A stretch of DNA of 31,763 nt, taken from an uncultured Gammaproteobacteria bacterium (GTDB lineage Bacteria > Pseudomonadota > Gammaproteobacteria > GCA-2729495). A model generated the notes under the pieces. It was not told where the DNA came from. It saw nothing but the letters and a program-made list of their open reading frames with translations, and made no database searches. Position numbers and translations under genes: made by a program. This document shows positions 9,614 through 18,091 of the stretch, one piece after another. Within the stretch, counting starts at the first letter, position 1. Each line of letters begins with the position of its first letter. The DNA is taken from positions 1-31,763 of the forward strand of contig CAMYJV010000032.1 of assembly GCA_947258805.1 (NCBI GenBank). Direction: 5' to 3'.

Positions 9614-9629
9614 GCCAATCATAATTGGC
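9614..9629. promoter_or_regulatory. Perfect inverted repeat, candidate operator
   Basis: GCCAAT and ATTGGC form perfect 6-bp arms around a CATA spacer, in the 98-bp divergent region between the SDR and TonB-receptor genes. It overlaps a TATGAT that could be a -10 box for the SDR, and a TTGGCT that could be a -35 box for the receptor. A regulator bound here could control both directions. Confidence 0.4.
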
Positions 9630-9652
9630 TGTTACCGAACGGGGCTTACAAT
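9625..9652 (+). promoter_or_regulatory. Candidate sigma70 promoter for the TonB-dependent receptor
   Basis: TTGGCT (4/6 match to the -35 consensus) is separated by 16 bp from TACAAT (5/6 match to -10) at 9647-9652. The expected transcription start is about 40 nt before the receptor ATG at 9701. The call rests only on visual match. Confidence 0.35.
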
Positions 9653-9700
9653 ACGGTGCATCGGGCTGCGTGGGAACGCCCGGACCGGGGGGACAACAGG

Positions 9701-12103
9701 ATGGAACCATTTCTTGCACGGGCCATGCGATTAGCCGGCTTCGGTCTTTATTCGGCTACCTTCAGCCTGGTGCCCGGCGGTGCGTTTGCACAGGAGGTCT
9801 TCGAAGACATCGTAGTCAGCGCCCGCCGGTTGGACGAAAGCCTGCAGGAAATCCCGGTCGCGGTTTCCGTCATCGACACGCAGCGAATCGAAATTGAAGC
9901 CATACGCGACCTTGCCAATATTGCCGACCTGACTCCGAGCCTGCAGTTCGACCAGGGGTTCTGGCCAAACGACACACGGGTGTCGCTCCGCGGATTATTT
10001 AATCGCGCCGGCCGGCCAAGCGCCGCCATACTGGTCGACGGCATCGATGCGGGTAGCGAACAGCTGGAGAGTGCCGGCGGCTCGGCGCTCCTGAACCAGC
10101 GTTTGCTGGACGTCGAGCGCGTGGAAATTGCGAAAGGCCCGCAGGTGGCCCTGTACGGCCGCGCGGCTTTTGCCGGCGCCATCAATTACGTCACGCGGCG
10201 ACCGACCATGGGCTGGAGCGCCAACGGCAGCGCCGATATCTCACCGAAGGACGGCCGCCAGGAAATCCGCGCGTCGTTCTCGGGACCAATCATTGAAGAC
10301 ACGCTCGCCCTGCGGGTCCTGGGCTCCGCCTACGGCCTCGACGGTTACTACGAGAACCCGAACACCGGCGACGGCGTGGGCGGCGGCGACAGCTACGGCG
10401 GCGGCTTCGGCCTGTTGTGGACACCGGCCGACGGCCTCGATGCCTACCTGAACGTCACCTACAGTGATGATGAGTACGATCCCCCGGCCATCGCCGCAGT
10501 CAAATCCAATGCCGTACTCGGCCCGGTGGGTGTCAACCGCCTCGAAGCCGTGGTCGGCAAAATCTCGGCCCGTGAACGCGAAATTAACGCATCTCCCGAT
10601 CCGGCAAATCCATTCCGCGACTACCAGGGCACCGACGACGAAACCTGGCGCGCCAACCTGATTGTCAACTGGGAACTGGGTGGATGGACGCTGGAGTCCC
10701 GAACCGGCTATCTCGACAGCGACCAGAAGCTCCGGCTCGACACGACACAGCAGTTTGGTTTCACCGCACCTTCGGCAGGCAATGACACCGACGGCAACTA
10801 CAGGTTCAAGTATGAGCAGTGGCAACAGGAACTGCTCCTGAGGCCCACGGAACCGGGGCGTCTCAACTGGCTGCTGGGCGCGCAGGTGTTCTCGGAAGAT
10901 GCGTCGGACCGCAATGACAGCCGGATATGGTTTCGCGATCCGGACAACGCCAATTGCGCCCTCGGCTCGCCGTGTTCATATGCCGAAACCAGCCCCTTCG
11001 GCAAGACCATCAAGCGTGATACCGACAGCTACTCGGGCTTCGGCCTGCTGGGTTTCGATGTCACCGAACAGCTGACGGTGACTGCCGAAGCGCGCCTGAT
11101 CTACGACAAAGTCAAAGTGTCCGCCGACACCGCAGCAAGCCTTGCCAATACGCTGACCCCGCCCAATTTCCTGCCGCCGCTCGGGCCGCCGCCGAACGAC
11201 GATGTAGACGACACGAACTTCGTGCCGCGATTCACGGTGGACTACTCCTTTGGTGACACCACGCTGGCCTACGTATCCGCGTCCAAGGGCATTAAACCCC
11301 CCACCTACAACGTCACAGACCTGACGGAACCTGATATCAACCAGATCGGCAAGGAAGACCTGTGGACCTACGAGGTCGGCGCGAAGACCAGCTGGTTAAA
11401 CGGTCGGCTGACCGTGAATGGCGCCGCCTTCTACAATGACTACCAGGACCAGCAGGTATTGGTGCAATTCGCCGCGCCCGCTGGCGCAATCATCCCGATT
11501 CCACGCTCCGGTTCGGTCAACGCTGCGGAAACCGACATCTGGGGCGGCGAAGTGGAGGCGCTGTGGCGACCTGACGAATTCTGGACCGTGTCGGCGAGCT
11601 ACGCTTACACAGACGGCGAGTACGATGACTTCAACCTGGCGGAAATCCAGGGCCCTGACAATCCAGTCTCCACCAGCAACCAGGTCAAGGCCGGCAACAT
11701 CGATGCGGATTTCTCCGGCAATGACATTGCCGGCATTCCGGACCACGCCTTCGCTTTCCTCACCCGCTACGATCGCCAGGCGCCCTTCGGCACAGACTTG
11801 AACTGGTTCGCGCAGCTGACGGGCAACTACCAGGGCGAACGTAAAGCGGATGTTGCCAACCTGGTCACGCTGGACAGCTACTGGCTGGCAAATCTGCAGC
11901 TGGGTATCGGCGACGATACCTGGACGCTGATCGGTTATGCAGAGAACCTGTTCGACGACGACACGGTGCGCTACGCCCAGGAATTCATCGACCAGGAAAA
12001 GGGCTTCGTTCCCTTCATCAATTTTGCCTACCCGGTGGCGTACTACGCCTATCTGCCGCAGCCCCGGACCATCGGCCTGCGGCTGCTGTTCAGAACTCGC
12101 TGA
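9701..12103 (+). CDS. TonB-dependent outer-membrane receptor
   Basis: This is an 800-residue ligand-gated outer-membrane channel energised by TonB. A signal peptide ends in VPGGAFAQ, followed by a TonB box-like EDIVVSARR. The plug domain carries IPVAVSVI, IADLTPSLQFDQ, VSLRGLFNRAGRP, AILVDGID, VERVEIAKGPQVALYGRAAFAGAIN. The rest is a beta-barrel ending TIGLRLLFRTR. I chose the ATG at 9701 because a G-rich ribosome binding site precedes it and the signal peptide starts there. The longer open frame back to 9515 runs over the SDR gene and adds no family-like sequence. The plug resembles that of the second receptor at 20131-23175, so the two belong to one subfamily. No ligand can be assigned. Confidence 0.93.
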   Translation: MEPFLARAMRLAGFGLYSATFSLVPGGAFAQEVFEDIVVSARRLDESLQEIPVAVSVIDTQRIEIEAIRDLANIADLTPSLQFDQGFWPNDTRVSLRGLFNRAGRPSAAILVDGIDAGSEQLESAGGSALLNQRLLDVERVEIAKGPQVALYGRAAFAGAINYVTRRPTMGWSANGSADISPKDGRQEIRASFSGPIIEDTLALRVLGSAYGLDGYYENPNTGDGVGGGDSYGGGFGLLWTPADGLDAYLNVTYSDDEYDPPAIAAVKSNAVLGPVGVNRLEAVVGKISAREREINASPDPANPFRDYQGTDDETWRANLIVNWELGGWTLESRTGYLDSDQKLRLDTTQQFGFTAPSAGNDTDGNYRFKYEQWQQELLLRPTEPGRLNWLLGAQVFSEDASDRNDSRIWFRDPDNANCALGSPCSYAETSPFGKTIKRDTDSYSGFGLLGFDVTEQLTVTAEARLIYDKVKVSADTAASLANTLTPPNFLPPLGPPPNDDVDDTNFVPRFTVDYSFGDTTLAYVSASKGIKPPTYNVTDLTEPDINQIGKEDLWTYEVGAKTSWLNGRLTVNGAAFYNDYQDQQVLVQFAAPAGAIIPIPRSGSVNAAETDIWGGEVEALWRPDEFWTVSASYAYTDGEYDDFNLAEIQGPDNPVSTSNQVKAGNIDADFSGNDIAGIPDHAFAFLTRYDRQAPFGTDLNWFAQLTGNYQGERKADVANLVTLDSYWLANLQLGIGDDTWTLIGYAENLFDDDTVRYAQEFIDQEKGFVPFINFAYPVAYYAYLPQPRTIGLRLLFRTR

Positions 12104-12233
12104 AGCGCGGTGTGCAGCGCCTTGCTGCGCAACAGCACGTTGCGTCAGAACGCTGAATTATGTGACCCCGTTCATCGCGGCACACCGCCCGCAAGGCCAA
12201 ACTGCGCCCTGTCTCAGGAGCTGCGTACAAGCC

Positions 12234-13424
12234 ATGTATATCAAGCACTTCAGGCTGAAGGGACGGCCCTATGCACCGGGTCCGGAACCCCAGTTTTTCG
12301 TACCGAACCCGGCGGTCGGCACCATCGCCACGCGGCTCGCCGAAGTCATGACCGGCCGCGGCTCGGTGGCCGTGGTCTCTGGCGGCCCGGGTGTCGGCAA
12401 GACTGCCCTCGTTTCCCACGCTGCCAGCCAGGCCGGCGATAACGCCGTCGTTGCCTGGGCCGACCTTCGGCAGCTGGAACCGGAAAGTTTGTTCGACCAG
12501 CTGTTGCTCAGCCTCGGCAAGGAAGCCGGAGACGGCAGCGGAGCGCTGTCGGCACACCGCCTGCGACTGGCCGTTAGCGAACAGAATCGAGCCGGCCACA
12601 GTGTCACGGCGGCAGTAGATGTCGGCACCGTCACGGCCGAGCGGGCGAAGCGCCTGCTGCGCCTTGCACACCTGATGGGCGATGGGTCCACGGGTCTGAG
12701 CCTGGTGCTGATGGGCCCCCATACCCTGCACAAGGTGCTGGATGTCCCAGGCATGATTCACCTGCGGCAGCGGGTCTGCATCCGCCACCGGGTGCGGCCG
12801 CTGACGGAAGATGAGACCCGCAAGTACATCGGCGAGGGGCTTGGCCGGGTTGACGGCGATCCGGGCGCATTGCTCGGCGACGACGTCCCTGGGCTGGTCT
12901 ATCGCTATGTGGCCGGCGTACCGCGCCTGATCAACACCATGATGGACATGGCGCTGGCAGAAACCGCGCTCCGGGAACTCCCGCGAGTCACTGCCGACGC
13001 GGTCAGCCAGGTGGCCCAGGCCCTTGGCTGGCGAACCCTCGGCGGCAAAGCGCCAACGCCGCGCCCAACGGCAGCCAAAGCGGCTGCGGCCATGCCAGCT
13101 GCGGCCCCTGCGGCGCCAAGCCCGGCCAAGTCAGAATCCGATTCACCGAAGCCTGTGGCCGAACAGAGCGCCGCCGCAGCGAAAGCGTCGGAACCCGCCA
13201 GCGAACCGTTTGCGGATCTTGTCACAACGCTGGATATGGCCGTGGCACCTCCCGAAGCCAAACCGGCGGCAGAGGCACCCAAGTTTGAATCACCCATCCC
13301 AGGCATGGGCCTCGCCGGCGTACCCGAGATGGATCCCGAAGACACCAGCGCCACGGGCATGCTGCGCCTGGAGGACCTGGACGAACGATTCGCCGAACAC
13401 GTCTTCAGCGAAGAAGGCAGCTGA
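12234..13424 (+). CDS. ExeA/GspA-like AAA ATPase with degenerate Walker B
   Basis: The 396-residue protein resembles the ExeA/GspA/MshM group, whose members are inner-membrane or cytoplasmic ATPases that assist secretion, pilus or exopolysaccharide machinery. The N-terminus MYIKHFRLKGRPY matches the family opening, and GGPGVGKT (50-57) is an intact Walker A. The later segments RVCIRHRVRPLTEDETRKYI and GVPRLINTMMDMAL align with the family's sensor 2/lid region. Where the family has hhhIDEAQ, this protein reads TAAVDVGTV (Asp129-Val130), so the catalytic Glu is missing. Family members normally have GQPEL where this one has GPHTL. From about residue 275 to 370 the tail is Ala/Pro/Lys/Glu-rich and probably disordered. 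No transmembrane segment is evident. It stands alone; no gsp, msh or polysaccharide genes are nearby. The ATG at 12234 is preceded by AGGAG, 13 nt away. Confidence 0.72.
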   Translation: MYIKHFRLKGRPYAPGPEPQFFVPNPAVGTIATRLAEVMTGRGSVAVVSGGPGVGKTALVSHAASQAGDNAVVAWADLRQLEPESLFDQLLLSLGKEAGDGSGALSAHRLRLAVSEQNRAGHSVTAAVDVGTVTAERAKRLLRLAHLMGDGSTGLSLVLMGPHTLHKVLDVPGMIHLRQRVCIRHRVRPLTEDETRKYIGEGLGRVDGDPGALLGDDVPGLVYRYVAGVPRLINTMMDMALAETALRELPRVTADAVSQVAQALGWRTLGGKAPTPRPTAAKAAAAMPAAAPAAPSPAKSESDSPKPVAEQSAAAAKASEPASEPFADLVTTLDMAVAPPEAKPAAEAPKFESPIPGMGLAGVPEMDPEDTSATGMLRLEDLDERFAEHVFSEEGS

Positions 13425-13524
13425 TCCGGGGCCGGCTCCAGAGCCGGGCGCCGCAGCGCAGGTCTCCCACAACTCAAGCGCCGAAGAACGGCCGGTAAGC
13501 GGGTTCCATTCCCGCCGGCCGCGC

Positions 13525-14502
13525 TCAGGCGGTGAAGCGCGCCGCCGTCGTGTCCAGGGTCGCCAGGTTGATGGCGCCCAGGTATTCGGCGTCATAGTCC
13601 CCTGACTTCATTGTCTTTTTGATAATGCCTTCGAGATTGGGCCGCTTCTCGGCCGGGCCCTCGCCCTTGCCGAGCCCGCCACCGAATTCGACGAACACCT
13701 CGACACCCCGGCTCATTGCCGTCTGCAGGCAACCTACCCAGTTCACCGGGTTAAACAACTGGAAGAACAAACGGGTCCGAACGGCATCCGCATCACTGTC
13801 ATGGGGCTGGGCGCTGTAATTTGACAGCACCGGGTAGCCAGGCTTTCGGAACTCGGTCTGTTCCAGCACGCCGCGGAATTCCCGCGCGGCGGCCACCATG
13901 AGCTAAGTGTGAAAGGCCCCTTCCGTTGCCAGCGGCACGGCGCGCTTGCGCGGCATGTGCGCCACCGACCATGCGACGAGGGCTTCAAGGTCGGCATCGC
14001 GGCCACCCACCACCGTCTGTTCGGGCAGGTTGCAACTGGCCACCTGGCAGTAGAAGCGGTCGGCCACCTCTTTTGCCGTTGCCTGGTTCACCGTCAGGGC
14101 CACCATGCCGCCCTCGCCATGCTGCCCCATCAACTCGCCGCGGGTTCGCACGAGCTTCAGTCCGTCTTCCAGGCTCAGGCTGCCGGCGGCCACCAACGCA
14201 GTGTACTCGCCGAGGCTGTGCCCGGCCGCAAGGGTCGGCTGCACGGCACCACCGGTGAGTTTCTCGAGGACGCGCAGGCAGGCGATCTCGTGCGCCAGCA
14301 ATGCCGGCTGGGTATTCCGGGTCAGGCCGATTTCATCCTGCGGGTCTTCGAAGGACAGTTGCTGGACATCGAAGCCGAGGGCGGCGGAAGCGCGTTCGTA
14401 CACTTCCCGCGCCTCGGCATGGGCCGCATACAGATCGCTCCCCATGCCGCGGTACTGGGAACCCTGCCCCGGAAAAACAAACATGACCCGTCGCGCGGAC
14501 AT
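13525..14502 (-). pseudogene. FabD-like malonyl-CoA:ACP transacylase with in-frame amber stop
   Basis: FabD proteins load malonyl groups onto acyl carrier protein. The first 199 residues show FVFPGQGSQYRGMG, the nucleophile elbow AAGHSLGEYTAL (Ser96) and the catalytic His of GAFHT (His198). A TAG at 13903-13905 then interrupts the frame. The same frame continues with LMVAAAREFRGVLEQ, LFNPVNWVGCL and FVEFGGGLGKG for another 125 codons, giving about the normal FabD length of 325. There is no second stop or frameshift. The missing codon falls one residue before the family's conserved LM. It could be a young nonsense mutation, a sequencing error, or readthrough. It is 61 bp downstream of prx-grx on the same strand and not in a fatty-acid cluster, so a second fabD elsewhere is likely. 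Confidence 0.78.
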
Positions 14503-14503
14503 G

Positions 14504-14533
14504 GCTCGGCTCCCCGATCAAAGGGAGCCGAGC
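14504..14533 (-). promoter_or_regulatory. Strong hairpin covering the ribosome binding site of the FabD-like gene
   Basis: Perfect 11-bp arms, GCTCGGCTCCC and GGGAGCCGAGC, flank an 8-nt loop. In the - strand message the 3' arm contains the GGGGAG-type Shine-Dalgarno and ends 1 nt before the ATG at 14502. No T-run follows, so it is a poor intrinsic terminator. It could restrict translation or protect the 3' end of the upstream prx-grx message. Confidence 0.6.
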
Positions 14534-14563
14534 ATAAGGCCCGCACTGAGGCGGTACAAGGGA

Positions 14564-15307
14564 CTACGCAGCCTCGCGGGCGCCGAGCCACTGCTCCAGG
14601 TCATCGGCGCCGCCGATGTGCTCGCCGTTGACGAAGACCTGCGGGAACGTGTCGGCGCCGGCCAGTGCCCGGAGCGCACGATGCGGAAGATGCCGATGCA
14701 GATCCAGGCTTACATAGCTGATACCTCGCCCATCGAGCTGAGCCATTGCCCGCTCGCAATGCGGGCAGCCCTCGCGAGCGAGAATCGCAATATCGAGGGG
14801 CCTGGCCGCATTCGGCGCCAGGTAACTCAGCATGGTGTCGGCATCCGATACGTGGAACGGGTCACCGGGCTCCTGCGGTTCGATAAACTGCTTTTCGATC
14901 ACGCCGTCGCGAACCAGCATGGAATAGCGCCACGACCGCGGTCCGAAGCCCAGGTCGTCGCGGTCTACCAGCATGCCCATACCGCGAGTGAAGTGTCCCG
15001 ATCCGTCCGGGATAAAGCGAATGTTTTCTGCGCCCTGCTGTTGCTGCCACTCGTTCATCACGAAGGCATCATTCACCGACACACAGATCACCTCGTCTAC
15101 GCCGAGCTGCCGAAATGACGGCGCAAGCTCGTCGTAGCGCGGCACGTGGCTCGACGAACAAGTCGGCGTAAAGGCACCGGGCAGTGAAAACACGATCACC
15201 GTGCGCCCTTTGAACAGCTCATCCGTGCTGACATCCACCCACTGGCTGCCCAGGCGGGTGCGGAAGGTGGTTGCGGGCACTCGTTGCCCTTCGCGACTCT
15301 CAGACAT
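14564..15307 (-). CDS. Peroxiredoxin-glutaredoxin fusion (Prx5-Grx hybrid)
   Basis: This is a 247-residue glutathione-dependent peroxidase that reduces H2O2 and alkyl hydroperoxides and recycles itself through its own glutaredoxin domain. The N-terminal Prx5-type domain has [15 protein letters not shown] with peroxidatic Cys50. The C-terminal glutaredoxin domain has EGCPHC (Cys181, Cys184), the cis-Pro loop [10 protein letters not shown] and [13 protein letters not shown]. The fusion is known from Haemophilus-type hybrid peroxiredoxins. I chose the ATG at 15307 because AAAGGAG sits 6 nt upstream; a longer frame starting at 15382 overlaps dps. It lies 44 bp after dps on the same strand and close to oxyR, consistent with an OxyR-controlled peroxide-defence unit. 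Confidence 0.93.
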   Translation of the reverse strand: MSESREGQRVPATTFRTRLGSQWVDVSTDELFKGRTVIVFSLPGAFTPTCSSSHVPRYDELAPSFRQLGVDEVICVSVNDAFVMNEWQQQQGAENIRFIPDGSGHFTRGMGMLVDRDDLGFGPRSWRYSMLVRDGVIEKQFIEPQEPGDPFHVSDADTMLSYLAPNAARPLDIAILAREGCPHCERAMAQLDGRGISYVSLDLHRHLPHRALRALAGADTFPQVFVNGEHIGGADDLEQWLGAREAA

Positions 15308-15351
15308 TTCTGACTCCTTTAGTGTGGGTAGTGTGGGGTTAACCAAGCGAT

Positions 15352-15822
15352 TTAACTGGCCAGCATGCTGCGCAACATCCACGCATTCTTCTCATGAATC
15401 TGCATGCGTTGCGTCAGCAAGTCGGCCGACGGTTCGTCGTTGGCCTCGTCGACCAGGGGAAACACCGAGCGCGCGGTGCGCACGACCGTCTCCTGTGCGT
15501 GGACCAGGTTCTGCAACATTTCCTCTGCGCTCGGCACCGAGTCTTCCTCCGGAATCTCGGTCAGTGCCGCGTAGGCCTTGTAGGTGCCCGGTGCCGGGAA
15601 TCCCAGTGCGCGGATGCGCTCGGCAATCTCGTCGACTGCCAGGGCCAGTTCCGTGTACTGCTGCTCAAACATCAGGTGCAGCGTGTTGAACATCGGCCCG
15701 GTGACGTTCCAGTGGTAGTTGTGGGTTTTCAGGTACAAGGTGTAACTGTCCGCCAGCACTCGTGACAGCCCGTCAGCGATGGCCTTGCGGTCCTGTTCGG
15801 CGATGCCTATATCGATGCTCAT
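15352..15822 (-). CDS. dps: Dps-family DNA-binding ferritin-like protein
   Basis: The 156-residue Dps protein forms 12-mer cages that oxidise Fe2+ with H2O2 and protect DNA during stress. Ferroxidase-site residues are visible in [15 protein letters not shown] (His37, His49) and in [13 protein letters not shown] (Asp64, Glu68). The remaining helices match the family, including [16 protein letters not shown]. The ATG at 15822 follows a GGAGGGAG ribosome binding site. The upstream extension to 15864 is unlikely. The protein lacks the long Lys-rich N-terminal tail of E. coli Dps, so direct DNA binding may be weak. It is divergent from oxyR and first in a dps / prx-grx / fabD-like series. Confidence 0.92.
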   Translation of the reverse strand: MSIDIGIAEQDRKAIADGLSRVLADSYTLYLKTHNYHWNVTGPMFNTLHLMFEQQYTELALAVDEIAERIRALGFPAPGTYKAYAALTEIPEEDSVPSAEEMLQNLVHAQETVVRTARSVFPLVDEANDEPSADLLTQRMQIHEKNAWMLRSMLAS

Positions 15823-15879
15823 GTTCTGCTCCCTCCTCTTGTCTGCGAGGCACACATTGCCCACTTGTGTTTTCAGGGC

Positions 15880-15893
15880 CTGACTATAGTCAG
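15880..15893. promoter_or_regulatory. 14-bp perfect palindrome between dps and oxyR
   Basis: CTGACTATAGTCAG equals its own reverse complement. It lies 58 bp upstream of dps and 49 bp upstream of oxyR. Its centre contains the ATAG/CTAT tetranucleotides that make up OxyR half-sites, but without the usual 7-bp spacing. The TATAGT inside it, read on the - strand, could serve as a dps -10 box. It is a plausible operator. Confidence 0.4.
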
Positions 15894-15927
15894 TCCATAT
15901 CTCTTTTAAAATCGAATGTTTCTAATG

Positions 15928-15933
15928 TAATAT
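15928..15933 (+). promoter_or_regulatory. Candidate -10 box for oxyR
   Basis: TAATAT lies in an AT-rich stretch (15895-15941) that stands out from the GC-rich surroundings. Transcription would start about 2 nt before the chosen oxyR ATG at 15942, giving an almost leaderless message, which fits the lack of a Shine-Dalgarno there. No good -35 box is visible. Confidence 0.25.
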
Positions 15934-15941
15934 TCGTTTTT

Positions 15942-16901
15942 ATGAATGATTACCAGAACCGCCCCGGCCACGAGCTGGGCAGCTGGAAACCCTCCCAGCT
16001 GCCATCGGTGCGCCAGCTGCGCTATTTCGTGGCCCTCGAGGAGGCCGGCCATTTTGGCCGGGCTGCGGAGGCCTGCAACGTGTCCCAGTCGGCTTTCAGC
16101 GTGGCCATCCGCGACCTGGAGACCTTGCTGGGCGTGTCCCTGGTCGACCGCAGCAATCGCTCGGTGACCATCACCACCACCGGCCGCGACGTGGCCTCCC
16201 AGGCACGCCTGTGCCTGCGTGATCTCGGGCAGATTGCCGACCTGGCAGCGCGCCGGCAGGGGCCGATGACTGGCCCACTGACCCTCGGGGTTATCCCGAC
16301 GATCGCCCCGTTTGTGCTGCCGAAATACCTGGCGAAGCTGCGGCGGCTGTACCCGGCCCTGCGCCTGTTCATTCGCGAGGCCCAGACGGATGAACTGGTC
16401 AAGGCACTGGACTCCGGCGAACTGGATCTTGTGCTGCTGGCCCTGCCCTACCCGCTGCCACGCCTCACCACGATGCCGCTGTTCGAAGACCACTTCCTGC
16501 TCGCCTGTCGCGAAGGCACCGAGCTGGTGGATCCCGAAACCTTTGCCGTCAACCGGGTGACAGCGGGCAGCATCCTGCTGTTGCAGGATGGCCACTGTCT
16601 GCGCGATCAGGCCATGGCCGCCTGCCGGGTGCAGAAACTGGAGGCGGTGAACAGCTTTGCGGCTTCCAGCCTGCTGACCCTGCTGGCAATGGTGGACGGC
16701 GATCTCGGCGTCACCTTCCTGCCGGAGATGGCGGTGGGTTCAGCGCTGTTGAGGCAAACACGCATTCGCACGTGGCCGCTAAAACGCGGCGGGCATCGGG
16801 AGATTGCGCTGGCGTGGCGGCACAACTCGTCGCGGGAGGACGAATTCCGGGAACTGGGAGAGCGGATCCGCGAACTGGCCGCCCCGACCGCGCCGGGCTA
16901 A
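15942..16901 (+). CDS. oxyR: Hydrogen-peroxide sensing LysR-type regulator OxyR
   Basis: This is a 319-residue LysR-family activator. The winged helix-turn-helix is seen in LRYFVALEEAGHFGRAAEACNVSQSAFSVAIRDLETLLG (core AAEACNVSQSAFS). The effector domain carries LLQDGHCLRDQAMAAC with Cys219 and Cys228. Their spacing of nine residues equals that of the Cys199-Cys208 redox switch of E. coli OxyR, and the surrounding residues match closely. This identifies it as OxyR rather than another LysR protein. From the ATG at 15942 there are about 23 residues before the usual OxyR start. A GTG at 16011 would give the shorter conventional form. It is divergent from dps and prx-grx, classical OxyR targets. 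Its stop lies 1 nt from the end of the converging avtA remnant. Confidence 0.9.
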   Translation: MNDYQNRPGHELGSWKPSQLPSVRQLRYFVALEEAGHFGRAAEACNVSQSAFSVAIRDLETLLGVSLVDRSNRSVTITTTGRDVASQARLCLRDLGQIADLAARRQGPMTGPLTLGVIPTIAPFVLPKYLAKLRRLYPALRLFIREAQTDELVKALDSGELDLVLLALPYPLPRLTTMPLFEDHFLLACREGTELVDPETFAVNRVTAGSILLLQDGHCLRDQAMAACRVQKLEAVNSFAASSLLTLLAMVDGDLGVTFLPEMAVGSALLRQTRIRTWPLKRGGHREIALAWRHNSSREDEFRELGERIRELAAPTAPG

Positions 16902-16902
16902 C

Positions 16903-18086
16903 TTAGCCGAGCAGCCCGCGAATCTCTGTACCGATAATGCCGATGCCGCGACGCACGGCGTCGGGATCCTGCGCATAGCTGAGACGCAAACACTGGTGTT
17001 TGTGCTCCCAGTCATCACCCAGGCCTGGAAAAAAATGCTGGCCCGGCAGCACATACACGCCGCGCGCCTTCAGGCGGGTATAGAGCTCGGCACTGGTGAT
17101 CGGGCCAGCGCATCGTGCAGCCAGCCCAGCGCCTTCTCCATGCGCGCCTGGTAGAAAGGCCGGATCACGTCGCGGCTCAGCGCCATGATCTCCCCGCTCT
17201 CCACCAGTTCCCGGGCCAGCACCGCGCCAACGCTGCTGACAGCAAGGCTCAGCACGGCGTTCAGACCGGTCAGCGCTTCGATGATCTCCGGGCGCGCCAC
17301 CACGATGCCGGTGCGCGCGGCAGGCAGGCCGAGCTTCGACAGGCTCATGCACAGAATCACGTTTTCGTCCCAGTACGGCGTAACGTCCGAGAACACGATC
17401 TGCGGAAATGGCAGCCCGTAGGCGTTGTCGAGAATCAGCGGAATGTCCCGATCGCGGGCCAGCCCCGCCAGGCGTTCGACCTCCACATCCGTCAGTACGT
17501 TACCGGTGGGGTTGGTGGGGCGTGACACGCACAGCGCGGCCACATCGTCGCCGATCTGCAGGCCGTCGAAGTCCACGTGGTACTTGAACTGCCGGTGGTC
17601 GAGATGCTCGATGGTCGGCCGGCGGGCGACGAACAAATCATCCCGCAAACCCAGGTCCGAGTAGCCCACGTACTCCGGCGTCAGCGGCAACATCACGCGC
17701 CGCCGCGAACCGTCGTCGAATTCACCGGCCAGCAGGTTGAACAGCAGAAAGAAGCCACTCTGGCTGCCGCCGGTCAGCGCCACCTGTTCCGGACCGACGG
17801 GCCAGCCATACTCGCGCTGGAGCAAAGCTGCCAGCGACGTGCGAAAGCGCATTTCGCCCCCTGGTGCCGGATAGTCTGCCAGCATGCGGCGCAGCTCGCG
17901 GGGCTGGTCGGCCACCGCGTGCAAGCGCGCTGCCAGTAGATCCAGCACGGCGGGAATATGCGCAGGATTTCCGCCGCCGAGCATCATCACCGGGGTGTCG
18001 CTGGCCATGGCCTCGCCGAGGTCGTCCATGAGCTCGCGCGCGCCCGTGTAGCGCGTGTAGCGCTTGCCGAAAGATGAAAATTCCAA
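16903..18086 (-). pseudogene. avtA: Broken valine-pyruvate aminotransferase (AvtA-like)
   Basis: This is a PLP fold-type I aminotransferase resembling AvtA, which interconverts valine/alanine and their 2-oxo acids. The 5' frame begins at a TTG (18086), 5 nt after the ThDP-enzyme stop, and encodes [48 protein letters not shown] and the PLP-lysine motif [14 protein letters not shown]. After WLHDALA it runs into a stop at 17070 (338 codons). The next reading frame resumes with [24 protein letters not shown] and [14 protein letters not shown], ending at 16903. The family segment that normally lies between (about 25 residues, with a PEG.IFLWLWF-like core) is absent. So a small deletion plus frame change near 17098-17108 broke the gene. 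A single-base sequencing error cannot explain it. Confidence 0.78.
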
Positions 18087-18091
18087 CGCTG

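Noticed and set aside
9515..9700. Upstream start for the first TonB receptor
   Set aside because: The 62 extra codons overlap the divergent SDR gene, would precede the signal peptide, and have no ribosome binding site.
14504..14533. Intrinsic terminator for prx-grx
   Set aside because: The stem is strong but the message continues CATG... without a U-tract, and the ATG of the next gene follows at once.
15880..15940. Canonical OxyR binding site ATAG-N7-CTAT-N7-ATAG-N7-CTAT
   Set aside because: ATAG and CTAT occur only overlapping in one palindrome; the 11-bp periodic series is not present.
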